NCBI GenBank assembly: GCA_903921965.1
Contig: CAIXSE010000036.1
Span: forward strand, 1-5,489
Length of the DNA stretch: 5,489 bases
Source of the DNA: an uncultured Thermoleophilia bacterium
Lineage (GTDB): Bacteria; Actinomycetota; Thermoleophilia; UBA2241
Reading direction: 5' to 3'
The notes below the pieces were generated by a model. The model was given only the letters and a program-made list of their open reading frames with translations, ran no database searches and was not told the origin of the DNA. Each line of letters begins with the position of its first letter. Position 1 is the stretch's first letter. Positions 1 to 5,489 of the stretch are shown here, in pieces. The translations under genes were made by a program, and so were the position numbers.

Positions 1-1
1 C

Positions 2-1030
2 CTGCGGCGACTGCTCTCCATCGGCACGCCGGGCAGCCGCGACTTCGTCGGCCTGGACGTCAGCTCACCGGGCGAGGCCGAGTACGGCCTGGCGCACGGG
101 TGGCCGGCGGCGGAGCTGAGCTACACCGGGACGAACGTGAGTGACGGGGACATCGACGTCCTGCTCGAGCACGACGTGCACGTGAACCTCGACCTGATCA
201 GCCAGATCGACAGGTACGGACGGCGGGACCGCGGCGGGACCATCGGCCTGCGCGTGAACCCTCGCGTCAGCGCCGTGAGGCCCGGCAGCGAGTCCAGCTA
301 CTACAGCGGCGAGGCGGCGACCAAGTTCGGCATCTACCCCGAGCGGCTGGACGAGGCGCTCGGGGTGGCGCGCGACCACGACCTCACCGTGGACACGATC
401 CACTTCCACGTGAGCCACCACCTCTTCGACGAGGGCCTGCCGGAGTTCTCCGCCGCGGCGGCGGCCGTGGCCGCCATGACGCGGCGTGCCATCGAGGCCG
501 GCTGCCCCATCCGCGAGGTCAACGCCGGCGGCGGCCTCGCGGCGGTGATGCACCAGGGCCAGCGCCCGCTCGACCTCGACGCCTACGCCGGCGTGCTCGC
601 CGAGCACTTCGGCCCGCTCGGCGTGACCATCTCGTGCGAGCCCGGCGAGTCGGTGACGAAGAACGCCGCGATCGCTCTGGCCGAGGTCGTGACGGTCGAG
701 GACAGGAGCAAAGCCGGCGACGGCAGCGCCGTCTTCGCCGGCCTCACCGCCGGCTGGTACGCCGTCCACCTGCGCTTCATCTACCGCGAGGACGTCGAGG
801 CCGTGCTGTGCCGGGCGGCGGACGCCCCCCGCACGGCCCGGTACACCCTCTCCGGCCACATCAACGAGGGTCCCGACCTCTTCAACCTCGACTACCCGCT
901 CCCGCCGCTCGCGGAGGGCGACGTCCTCGCCCTGCTCGGCGTCGGCTGCTACTGCCAGGCCAACTGGCACACCCACTGCCTGCGCCCCGTGCCGGAGGTC
1001 GTCTGGCTGGAGGACAGGCTGCCGGCGTGA
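2..1030 (+). CDS. Fold-type III PLP enzyme, diaminopimelate/ornithine decarboxylase-like (5' partial)
   Basis: The reading frame is open from base 2 to a TGA at 1028-1030 and shows 342 residues of the C-terminal part. By comparison with family members about 55-60 residues are missing, including the beta strand with the PLP-binding lysine. Seen in order: DVSSPGEAEYGL (the family's D-V-x-S-x-G-E segment, visible residues about 20-31), TGTNVSD, VNPR, KFGIYPERLDEAL, HFHVSHH, the glycine loop NAGGGLA (521-541) that normally holds the PLP phosphate, EPGES (638-652), and GCYCQANWHTHCLRP near the end, which matches the family's GAY...RP segment with its substrate-site tyrosine. Two key positions differ. 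The loop that carries the catalytic cysteine (C-E-S/G-x-D) reads I-N-E-G-P-D with Asn at 863-865, and EPGR reads EPGE. The fold assignment is firm. The substrate, and whether it decarboxylates at all, are open. A lysA housekeeping role is unlikely given these changes. Confidence 0.85.
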   Translation: MRRLLSIGTPGSRDFVGLDVSSPGEAEYGLAHGWPAAELSYTGTNVSDGDIDVLLEHDVHVNLDLISQIDRYGRRDRGGTIGLRVNPRVSAVRPGSESSYYSGEAATKFGIYPERLDEALGVARDHDLTVDTIHFHVSHHLFDEGLPEFSAAAAAVAAMTRRAIEAGCPIREVNAGGGLAAVMHQGQRPLDLDAYAGVLAEHFGPLGVTISCEPGESVTKNAAIALAEVVTVEDRSKAGDGSAVFAGLTAGWYAVHLRFIYREDVEAVLCRAADAPRTARYTLSGHINEGPDLFNLDYPLPPLAEGDVLALLGVGCYCQANWHTHCLRPVPEVVWLEDRLPA

Positions 1031-1075
1031 CGGCGGCAGACGACGGGAGGGGCGGCGAGACGAGCGACGAGACGG

Positions 1076-1240
1076 GTGACGCGAAGGCGCGCCGAGACCC
1101 GGCAGGACGGCGCCCAGCCCTCGCGGCCGGCGCCCCGGCCGGTGCGTTCGAAGTGGCCGCCGCAACGCATCGCCGTGATGGTCGCGCTGCCGGTCCTGCT
1201 GGCTCTGGTGATCCACCTGAAGGTCACCGGCGTCGTCTGA
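1076..1240 (+). CDS. Small single-span membrane protein (about 54 aa), start uncertain
   Basis: A short frame directly after the PLP-enzyme gene ends in TGA at 1238-1240. From GTG 1076 it gives 54 residues: an Arg/Pro-rich basic N-terminal half, then PPQRIAVMVALPVLLALVIH, a convincing single membrane span, and a short tail LKVTGVV. The positive residues before the span suggest an N-in topology. Third positions are almost all G or C from about 1085 to the stop, as expected for a gene here. No clear ribosome-binding site precedes GTG 1076. Alternative starts are GTG 1142 and ATG 1178. A GTG at 1027 overlaps the upstream TGA in the classic GTGA arrangement, but it is in another frame (see findings). 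I do not recognise the family. Position suggests co-transcription with the PLP enzyme. Confidence 0.42.
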   Translation: MTRRRAETRQDGAQPSRPAPRPVRSKWPPQRIAVMVALPVLLALVIHLKVTGVV

Positions 1241-1244
1241 GCGA

Positions 1245-1257
1245 CCCGGCGCCCGGG
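1245..1257. terminator. Small inverted repeat between convergent genes
   Basis: CCCGG-CGC-CCGGG is a perfect 5-bp stem with a 3-base loop. It lies in the 18 bp between the stop of the small membrane protein (1240) and the stop of the molybdoenzyme gene on the opposite strand (1259). The position fits a shared bidirectional terminator. The stem is short and there is no T run, so this is a weak call. Confidence 0.3.
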
Positions 1258-1258
1258 C

Positions 1259-2008
1259 TCAGGTGCCGGGGACCGGTGCGTCCTCGGGGTAGCCGTAGCT
1301 CTCCCAGTAGCCGGAACGCTGCTCGTCGGTGACCTCGAGGCGTGAGACCCACTTCACGTTCTTGTAGCCGAGCTGCACAGGCACGACCAGCCGCAGCGGA
1401 CCGCCGTGGTCGTGCGGCAGCGGCTCGCCCGCCAGCGTGTCGGCCAGCAGCGTCTCCGGGTGCCGGATCAGGTCGAGCGGCAAGGTGCTGAAGTAGTCGC
1501 CCGACTCGGCGTGCACGACGACGAACTTCGCCTCGGGACGCACGCCGGCCTCGTCGAGCAGCACGCTCGGAGCCACTCCTCCCCAGTGGACGTTGGTCAC
1601 GCCCCAGCCTTCGACGCAGTGGAAGTCGACGGTCTCGTCGACGCGCGCCAGGCCCTGCCACGTCGCGTAGTCGACGGTGAGCGGTGTGTCGACCAGGCCG
1701 TCGACCTTGACGGTCCACTGGGACAACGGGGTCTCCGGCACGCGATCGACGCTGCGCACCGGGAAGGGCCCGAGCCGGTCCTTCACGGCGTCGCCGACCG
1801 ACGACACCGCCGAGCCGGCAGGACCGCTCAGCGCCCGGAACGCCGCCACCACGCCCACCAGGCCGGCGGCGAAGGCGCCGCCCAGCACGAGGATCCGGCG
1901 GCGCGTGTACCGCATCGACCTGACCGGCTCGTCCTGCCGCGGTGCGTCCCCGGATGGTTCCGCCGCCTCCAGCTCGCGCTGCTCCAGATCGCCCTGCTGC
2001 TCGTCCAT
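1259..2008 (-). CDS. Tat-exported sulfite-oxidase-family molybdopterin oxidoreductase
   Basis: A 249-residue protein of the sulfite oxidase/MsrP (YedY) molybdopterin-binding family, which catalyses redox chemistry outside the cytoplasm on a Mo-pterin cofactor. Residues 1-33 are a polar, mostly acidic extension. Residues 35-60 are a Tat-type signal or anchor (TRRRIL followed by a hydrophobic GAFAAGLVGVVAAF stretch). The Mo domain follows: WTVKVDGLVDTPLTVDY (98-114), then DFHCVEGWGVTNVHWGG (128-144) with Cys131 as the expected molybdenum ligand, and HDHGGPLRLVVP plus GYKNVKWVSRLEV (199-226), both typical of the family. There is no heme domain and no Mo-co dimerisation domain, so it is the short YedY-like form. 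No membrane cytochrome partner is encoded in the window, and the substrate cannot be inferred. ATG 2008 is preceded by a weak AGGCGG. ATG at 1915, just before the twin arginines, is a credible alternative start. Family confidence is high. Confidence 0.9.
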   Translation of the reverse strand: MDEQQGDLEQRELEAAEPSGDAPRQDEPVRSMRYTRRRILVLGGAFAAGLVGVVAAFRALSGPAGSAVSSVGDAVKDRLGPFPVRSVDRVPETPLSQWTVKVDGLVDTPLTVDYATWQGLARVDETVDFHCVEGWGVTNVHWGGVAPSVLLDEAGVRPEAKFVVVHAESGDYFSTLPLDLIRHPETLLADTLAGEPLPHDHGGPLRLVVPVQLGYKNVKWVSRLEVTDEQRSGYWESYGYPEDAPVPGT

Positions 2009-2030
2009 CGCGCTGACCGCCTGTTCCGCT

Positions 2031-2056
2031 CACTCGTTTGGAGTGTTACCACACTC
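2031..2056. promoter_or_regulatory. Operator-like inverted repeats upstream of the molybdoenzyme gene
   Basis: Three half-sites in alternating orientation are visible: CACTC (2031-2035), GAGTG (2041-2045) and CACTC (2052-2056). The right pair forms the 16-bp inverted repeat GAGTGT-TACC-ACACTC (2041-2056). The left pair forms CACTC-GTTTG-GAGTG. The block ends 23 bp before the molybdoenzyme ATG, a sensible place for a transcription factor site over or just below a promoter. The regulator cannot be named. Confidence 0.45.
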
Positions 2057-2162
2057 TACCGCTGAGTACGCACGAGGCGGCCTTGGGGTGCACTCGCCGG
2101 CGAGAGGGCACGGAGCGGCGGCCGGCCTTCTGCAACTCCCCGCCATCCGGCTCCGTACGCGG

Positions 2163-2189
2163 GGGCGGCGGCCCTTCCGGCCGCCGCCC
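2163..2189 (-). terminator. Strong GC hairpin, possible terminator of the permease gene
   Basis: GGGCGGCGGCC (2163-2173) and GGCCGCCGCCC (2179-2189) are perfect 11-bp complementary arms around the loop CTTCC. On the - strand it lies about 100 nt past the permease stop. No T run follows in either direction, so it is a hairpin without the rest of an intrinsic terminator. In high-GC actinobacteria such structures often still mark transcript ends. Confidence 0.45.
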
Positions 2190-2292
2190 GCCGCACCTCC
2201 GTCCCGCCGCCCGCGCTCGGCGGCGTTGTCGTGGGCCGGAACGACGGCGAGGCGGCCCGACGGCCCCCCGCCCCGGCCCGGTCACCGAGCCG

Positions 2293-3966
2293 CTACGAAG
2301 TGATCCCTCCCTTCCCAGGGTCGTCGTCACTCAAGGGCATGTTGACCATCTCGGTCACCACGTCGGTGCCGAGCATCTTGCCGGCCTCGCCGGCGGCCAT
2401 GCCCTCCATGGCCACCGCTTCCGCCGGGGACTCGTCGATCTCGTGGATGGTCACGCTCAGGTCCACCCCGCGAGCCCGCTGGATGAGGTACACGATGATT
2501 CCGACGATCAGGATGACGACGATCGAGAAGACCACCAGGTAGTTGTCGTACCAGGCCGCCGTGGGCGTGCGCGGCCAGGCCAGGTTGATGATCATGAACA
2601 CGCCGTACACGAACGCGATGATGTTGACCGGCCAGCCCCAGCCCTTGAGGTTGAAGTAGGCCTTCTCCTTCGGCCAGCCGCGCCCGCGTGCGATGAGGCC
2701 GCCGAACACGACCATCTGGTAGGCGATGTAGGTGCCGGCGGTGGCCCACGCGGTGACGCGGGCGATGGCGATGAACGGGCTGCTGCCACCCAGGTTCACG
2801 TAGAGGAGCACGACGACCGCTGCGACGCCGACGAAGAGCGCGGACGTCATCGGCGTGCGTGTACTGGGGTGCACGTAGGCGAAGAACTTCGACGCCGGGA
2901 TCATCTTGTCGCGCCCGTAGGCGAACAGCAGGCGCGTCGTGGCGGCCTGGATGGCCAGACAGCAGACGGTGATGGCGGCGATCACCGCGACCAGGAACGC
3001 GTCGGTGACCCACGTCGGGAAGTGCGCGTTGAAGATGTAGGCGATCGCGTTGAAGCCCTCGGCCTGCGTCTTCGCCACGTCCGGGATGGCCAGCACCATG
3101 GCGATGAGCCAGAAGGCGCTGAGCACGGCGGTGATGCCGATGGCGAACAGCATGGCGCGCGGCACTTCGCGCGTGGGGTTCACCGTCTCCTCGGCGAGGC
3201 CGCCGGCGGAGTCGAAGCCGTACAGCACCCAGGCGCCGGTGAGCATGCTGGCGAGGAAGGCGCTGCCCCAGCCGAACAGGGCGTCTTTGCCGACACCGGG
3301 CGTGGTGTCGAACAGCACGCTCAGGGTCTGGTGGTCGCCCTTGCCGAAGATCACGGCGATGTACAGGGCGACGGCGATGACGACGAGACCGATGATCTCG
3401 GTCACCGTCCCGATGTTGTTGAAGAACGCCGTGACCTTCACGCTCAGGATGTTGAGGACCATCGGCCCGAGTGCGAAGCAGATGGCGATGATCAGCAGCT
3501 GCTGGTTGGTCCCCGCCCAGCCCATCAGCGCACAGACGATGGGCGCCACGCCGAACGCCACGGCGGCCACGGTGGCCAGCAGCGCCCAGGCGAACATCCA
3601 GGCCACGAACCAGCCGTAGGTGCCGCCCATGAACCGCTTCGCCCACTGGTACACGCCGCCGGCCAGCGGGTAGTGCGAGGCGGCTTCGGCAAACACGAGG
3701 GCGACCATGAACTGGCCGAACACGATGATGGGCCACTGCCAGATGAGGCCGGCCGGGCCGCCGATGTCCAGGCCGTAGTAGAAGAGCGCGTAGAAGCCGT
3801 TGGTCGCCGAGATGAAGCTGAAGGCGATGGCGAAGGTGGAGAAGAAGCCGAGGGAGCGCTTGAGTTCCTGGCTGTAGCCGAACTTCGCGAGCTGCTCCTG
3901 GTCGCGCTTGTGCTGCGCGTCCATCTCGTCGTGGAACAGGTGATGCGCGTGATGCTCTTCCGCCAC
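2293..3966 (-). CDS. APC-superfamily amino acid/amine permease (ACT-like, about 12 spans)
   Basis: A 557-residue inner-membrane transporter of the amino acid-polyamine-organocation superfamily, closest in appearance to the amino acid/choline (ACT) branch. The N-terminal motif LAKFGYSQELKRSLGFFSTF (26-45) leads into span 1 with the broken-helix segment SFISATNGF. Further hydrophobic spans lie near 72-93, 115-148, 155-178, 185-206, 232-255, 271-294, 321-350, 372-392, 397-425, 444-463 and 474-496. The signature loop GGLAEETVNPTREVPRAM (255-272) and TRLLFAYGRDKMIPAS (344-359) are the usual APC/ACT motifs. The start is GTG 3966, with GGGGGG (3973-3978) six bases upstream. Two oddities: a His-rich N-terminus (His at 5, 6, 8, 9, 12 and 19) and a 58-residue, mostly acidic C-terminal tail. 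The substrate is unknown; amino acids, GABA, choline or polyamines are all possible. Its leader suggests separate expression from the genes upstream. Confidence 0.92.
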   Translation of the reverse strand: MAEEHHAHHLFHDEMDAQHKRDQEQLAKFGYSQELKRSLGFFSTFAIAFSFISATNGFYALFYYGLDIGGPAGLIWQWPIIVFGQFMVALVFAEAASHYPLAGGVYQWAKRFMGGTYGWFVAWMFAWALLATVAAVAFGVAPIVCALMGWAGTNQQLLIIAICFALGPMVLNILSVKVTAFFNNIGTVTEIIGLVVIAVALYIAVIFGKGDHQTLSVLFDTTPGVGKDALFGWGSAFLASMLTGAWVLYGFDSAGGLAEETVNPTREVPRAMLFAIGITAVLSAFWLIAMVLAIPDVAKTQAEGFNAIAYIFNAHFPTWVTDAFLVAVIAAITVCCLAIQAATTRLLFAYGRDKMIPASKFFAYVHPSTRTPMTSALFVGVAAVVVLLYVNLGGSSPFIAIARVTAWATAGTYIAYQMVVFGGLIARGRGWPKEKAYFNLKGWGWPVNIIAFVYGVFMIINLAWPRTPTAAWYDNYLVVFSIVVILIVGIIVYLIQRARGVDLSVTIHEIDESPAEAVAMEGMAAGEAGKMLGTDVVTEMVNMPLSDDDPGKGGITS

Positions 3967-3972
3967 TTGCGA

Positions 3973-3978
3973 CCCCCC
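3973..3978 (-). promoter_or_regulatory. Ribosome-binding site deciding the permease GTG start
   Basis: On the - strand GGGGGG lies six bases before GTG 3966. It supports this GTG as the start and so keeps the His-rich N-terminal segment in the protein. Confidence 0.55.
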
Positions 3979-4008
3979 AGATACGCGTGGTCAGGAAATG
4001 CAGAAAGG

Positions 4009-4037
4009 GGCCGGCCGACGCGAAGCCCCGGCCGGCC
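4009..4037 (-). terminator. Hairpin followed by a T-containing tract, terminator or attenuator
   Basis: GGCCGGCCG (4009-4017) and CGGCCGGCC (4029-4037) are perfect 9-bp arms with an 11-base loop. On the - strand the stem is followed by CCTTTCTGCATTTCC, a weak T-rich tract in a very GC-rich setting. It lies about 230 nt past the acyltransferase stop and about 42 nt before the permease start. It could end the upstream transcript or act as an attenuator in the permease leader. Confidence 0.45.
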
Positions 4038-4094
4038 GGCTCGGGTGTCACGTCAACGGCGCCCCCTCACATCACGGAACAGCAACGTCGAATC

Positions 4095-4112
4095 GCCGCG
4101 ATTCTACGCGGC
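4095..4112 (-). promoter_or_regulatory. Inverted repeat around a -10-like TAGAAT
   Basis: GCCGCG and CGCGGC flank a six-base centre that reads TAGAAT on the - strand, close to the sigma-70-type TATAAT. The repeat could be an operator placed over a -10 box of the permease gene. The upstream hexamer at normal spacing (TTCCCC) is poor, so this is a weak candidate. Confidence 0.25.
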
Positions 4113-4268
4113 AGAGGGCGCCGGGGGAAGGGCGGATTCGGCAGGAGCGGGCGACGCAGGCCCCCGGCCGGACGTCGCGCAGCGGCCCCGGGGCGGCGGC
4201 CCGCGCAGGCGCACCGGCCAGCGAACGCCGCAGGCCCTTCGACCGGCGGTGGTCCGCACGCGCACCGG

Positions 4269-4982
4269 CTACTGGTTCTCGAGCAGCTCGTCCTCGTACA
4301 CGTCGCGCACGACGCGCGCCGGCACGCCCATGAGCACCTTGCGAGCGGGCGCGTCCTTCGTCACCACGGCCCCGGCGGCGATGAAGGCCTCCTCGCCGAC
4401 TTCGATCCCGGGGCACAGGACGACGCCGCCGCCGACGCGGGCGCCGCGGCGGATGGTCGCGCCCTTGATCAGCTTGTGCCGCTTCTCGGTGCGCCCCATG
4501 AAGTTGTCGTTGGTGGTCTGCACGCACGGGGCGATGAAGCAGCGGTCCTCGATCGTCATGTACGCGGTGATGTACACGTTGGTCTGGATCTTGGTGCCGT
4601 CGCCGATCGTCGTGTCGTTCTCGACGACGCTGCCACGGCCGACGACGACGCACTCGCCGAGGGTGCAGCGCTCGCGCACGCCGGCGTAGTCGCCGAGGAT
4701 GCAGCCGGCGCCGAGGGTGGTGCCGCGGTAGGCCACGGCGCCGGTACTGACGACGCAGCCGGCGCCGAGCGTGAGCGGCGGCAGCTCGCCGCGCTTCGCG
4801 GTGCTCGACGGCGAGAGGCTCGGCACCTTGCCGAGCACGGCGCCGTCCTGGACGAAGCAGCCGTCGCCGATCACGGTGTCGTCGTACACCACGACGTTGG
4901 CGCCGAACACCACGCCGTCGCCGATGCGCACGTTCTCGCCGAGCAGCAGGTTGTGGCCCAGCTCTGAGGGGGTGAGCGTCAT
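4269..4982 (-). CDS. Left-handed beta-helix (hexapeptide) acyltransferase, WlbB/WbpD-like
   Basis: A 237-residue cytoplasmic transferase built of hexapeptide repeats ([LIV]-G-x-G-x type), expected to work as a trimer and move an acetyl or other acyl group from CoA to an amino sugar. Repeats run through 13-50 (NVRIGDGVVFGANVVVYDDT and on), 71-156 and 173-211. Two loops break the helix: 51-70, and 156-175 with TTNDNFMGR. The segment KIQTNVYITAYMTIEDRCFI (131-150), then TTNDN, and the closing MGVPARVVRDV (218-228) resemble the N-acetyltransferases of UDP-diacetamido-uronate synthesis (WlbB/WbpD). At 237 residues it is longer than I recall for those, because of an extra N-terminal block and the 51-70 loop. 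ATG 4982 has a near-ideal GGAGG five bases upstream. It follows a Gfo/Idh/MocA oxidoreductase gene by 84 bp in the same direction, which supports a nucleotide-sugar role. The exact acceptor is inferred, not shown. Confidence 0.9.
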   Translation of the reverse strand: MTLTPSELGHNLLLGENVRIGDGVVFGANVVVYDDTVIGDGCFVQDGAVLGKVPSLSPSSTAKRGELPPLTLGAGCVVSTGAVAYRGTTLGAGCILGDYAGVRERCTLGECVVVGRGSVVENDTTIGDGTKIQTNVYITAYMTIEDRCFIAPCVQTTNDNFMGRTEKRHKLIKGATIRRGARVGGGVVLCPGIEVGEEAFIAAGAVVTKDAPARKVLMGVPARVVRDVYEDELLENQ

Positions 4983-4987
4983 GTGAG

Positions 4988-4992
4988 CCTCC
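4988..4992 (-). promoter_or_regulatory. Shine-Dalgarno of the acyltransferase gene
   Basis: GGAGG on the - strand ends five bases before ATG 4982. It fixes this start and is the best ribosome-binding site in the window. Confidence 0.8.
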
Positions 4993-5066
4993 GGATAGGC
5001 AGGGTGGCCGGCGGAGCGGCGGACGAGTGACGGCGAGGCGGCCGGACGGTCAGGGCCGGGCGCCCG

Positions 5067-5489
5067 TCAGGCGAGCTCGGCCGTCTTCACCGGACGGCCG
5101 CCCTCGCGCAGGCTCAGCTCCATGGCGTCGAGCACCTTGACCACGTTGAGCGCGTCGCGGCCGTCGCTGCGCGGCGTCGTGTCGTTGACGATGGCGTCGA
5201 CGAAGTGCTGGCACTCGACGCGCAGCGGCTCGTCGTTGCCGATCTTCGGGATGTAGATGTCGCCGAAGTGCAGGGTGACGAACTCACCGTACGTCTCGAA
5301 CTTGGTCCGCGTCGTGGTCGCGCCCTTGTCGTAGATGGTGAGCTTGCGCTCCGACTCCATGTCGTCGAACACGACCATCTTCTTCTCGCCGACCACGGTG
5401 ATCTTGCGGCTCTTGTGCGGGTCGAGCCAGCTCACGTGCAGGTGGCCGACCATGCCGTTGGCGTAGCGGATGTAGCCGAAGACCACGTC
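5067..5489 (-). CDS. Gfo/Idh/MocA-family oxidoreductase, C-terminal part (5' partial)
   Basis: The frame is open to the window edge and shows the last 140 residues before TGA at 5067-5069. The N-terminal NAD(P)-binding Rossmann domain and the catalytic lysine region are outside. What remains is the C-terminal alpha/beta sheet domain: YIRYANGMVGHLHVSWLDP, KITVVGEKKMVVFDD (the conserved strand before the sheet turn), and the closing EPLRVECQHFVDAI, then GRDALNVVKVLDAMELS and GRPV. These endings are typical of sugar and nucleotide-sugar dehydrogenases of this family (WlbA/WbpB type and relatives). The following acyltransferase gene supports a role in making an amino-sugar donor for a surface polysaccharide. 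Substrate and cofactor use cannot be read from this portion. The GTG codon at 5484-5486 is internal, not the start. Confidence 0.88.
   Translation of the reverse strand, partial: DVVFGYIRYANGMVGHLHVSWLDPHKSRKITVVGEKKMVVFDDMESERKLTIYDKGATTTRTKFETYGEFVTLHFGDIYIPKIGNDEPLRVECQHFVDAIVNDTTPRSDGRDALNVVKVLDAMELSLREGGRPVKTAELA

Larger units (their letters stand above)
2009..2292. other. Non-coding gap between permease and molybdoenzyme genes
   Basis: I find no credible gene here. Frames through it are long only because GC-rich sequence has few stops, and they give low-complexity Arg/Pro/Gly translations. It contains an operator-like repeat cluster near the molybdoenzyme start and a strong GC hairpin on the permease side. 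It must also hold the molybdoenzyme promoter, but I see no clear -35/-10 pair. Confidence 0.7.
3967..4268. other. Non-coding leader and spacer upstream of the permease
   Basis: No believable gene is present in this 302-bp stretch. On the - strand it must contain the end of the acyltransferase transcript and probably the permease promoter. It holds a 9-bp-stem hairpin at 4009-4037 and an inverted repeat at 4095-4112 (GCCGCG-ATTCTA-CGCGGC). Read on the - strand, the loop of that repeat is TAGAAT, a possible -10 box about 135 nt before the permease start, but no good -35 accompanies it. I recognise no riboswitch family. Confidence 0.6.

Noticed and set aside
65..1216. Long - strand frame opposite the PLP-enzyme gene
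   Set aside because: The + strand frame has unmistakable family motifs throughout. The antisense translation is low-complexity Arg/Ala/Val with no recognisable domain.
3050..3619. + strand frame of 189 codons inside the permease gene
   Set aside because: Antisense shadow of membrane-span codons, with no motif or ribosome-binding site.
1..3966. A functional amino acid decarboxylase/antiporter system made of the PLP enzyme and the permease
   Set aside because: The two genes are on opposite strands, more than 1.2 kb apart, and separated by the molybdoenzyme gene. The permease looks ACT-like rather than like a known antiporter, and the PLP enzyme lacks the catalytic cysteine. Proximity alone does not support the link.
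4185..4194. Palindrome GCCCCGGGGC in the 3967-4268 gap
   Set aside because: No loop, no flanking signal, and expected by base composition.
2038..4689. Very long + strand open frame (883 codons) over the permease gene
   Set aside because: It is antisense to a clear 12-span permease and part of the acyltransferase. Its translation is Arg/His/Asp/Gly-rich without domains, as expected when the complement of a high-GC gene lacks stops.
5057..5066. Palindrome CGGGCGCCCG just past the oxidoreductase stop
   Set aside because: It is a 10-bp self-complementary GC string without a loop or T tract, in sequence where such strings are common, and it lies inside a likely operon.

Overview
The window is GC-rich with a strong preference for G or C at third codon positions, GTG as well as ATG starts, and a Tat-exported molybdoenzyme. 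This fits an actinobacterial or similar high-GC genome. I cannot place it further from this sequence alone. It reads as ordinary chromosome: I see no transposase, integrase, tRNA, rRNA or CRISPR array.

Layout. On the + strand, the window opens inside a gene for a fold-type III PLP enzyme of the diaminopimelate/ornithine decarboxylase family (2-1030, N-terminus outside). It is followed by a very small single-span membrane protein (about 1076-1240). Everything else is on the - strand. A Tat-anchored sulfite-oxidase-type molybdopterin oxidoreductase (1259-2008) converges on the first pair, with 18 bp between stop codons. Then come a 284-bp non-coding gap with an operator-like cluster and a strong hairpin, a 12-span APC-superfamily amino acid/amine permease (2293-3966), a 302-bp non-coding gap, a left-handed beta-helix (hexapeptide) acyltransferase (4269-4982), and the C-terminal part of a Gfo/Idh/MocA oxidoreductase (5067-5489, running off the end).

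How the parts relate. The oxidoreductase and acyltransferase lie in the same direction 84 bp apart and look like the end of a nucleotide-sugar modification operon. A sugar dehydrogenase plus a hexapeptide N-acetyltransferase is the pairing known from WlbA/WlbB-type pathways for surface polysaccharides. The permease has its own ribosome-binding site and a long leader with a terminator-like hairpin, so it is probably expressed separately. The molybdoenzyme also appears to be its own unit.

The most interesting point is the PLP enzyme. At the position where the family carries its catalytic cysteine it has Asn, and its EPGR phosphate-binding motif reads EPGE. The fold is clear but classical decarboxylase chemistry is doubtful. 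The second lead is a cluster of CACTC/GAGTG half-sites upstream of the molybdoenzyme gene. I do not see a complete new multi-gene system here.
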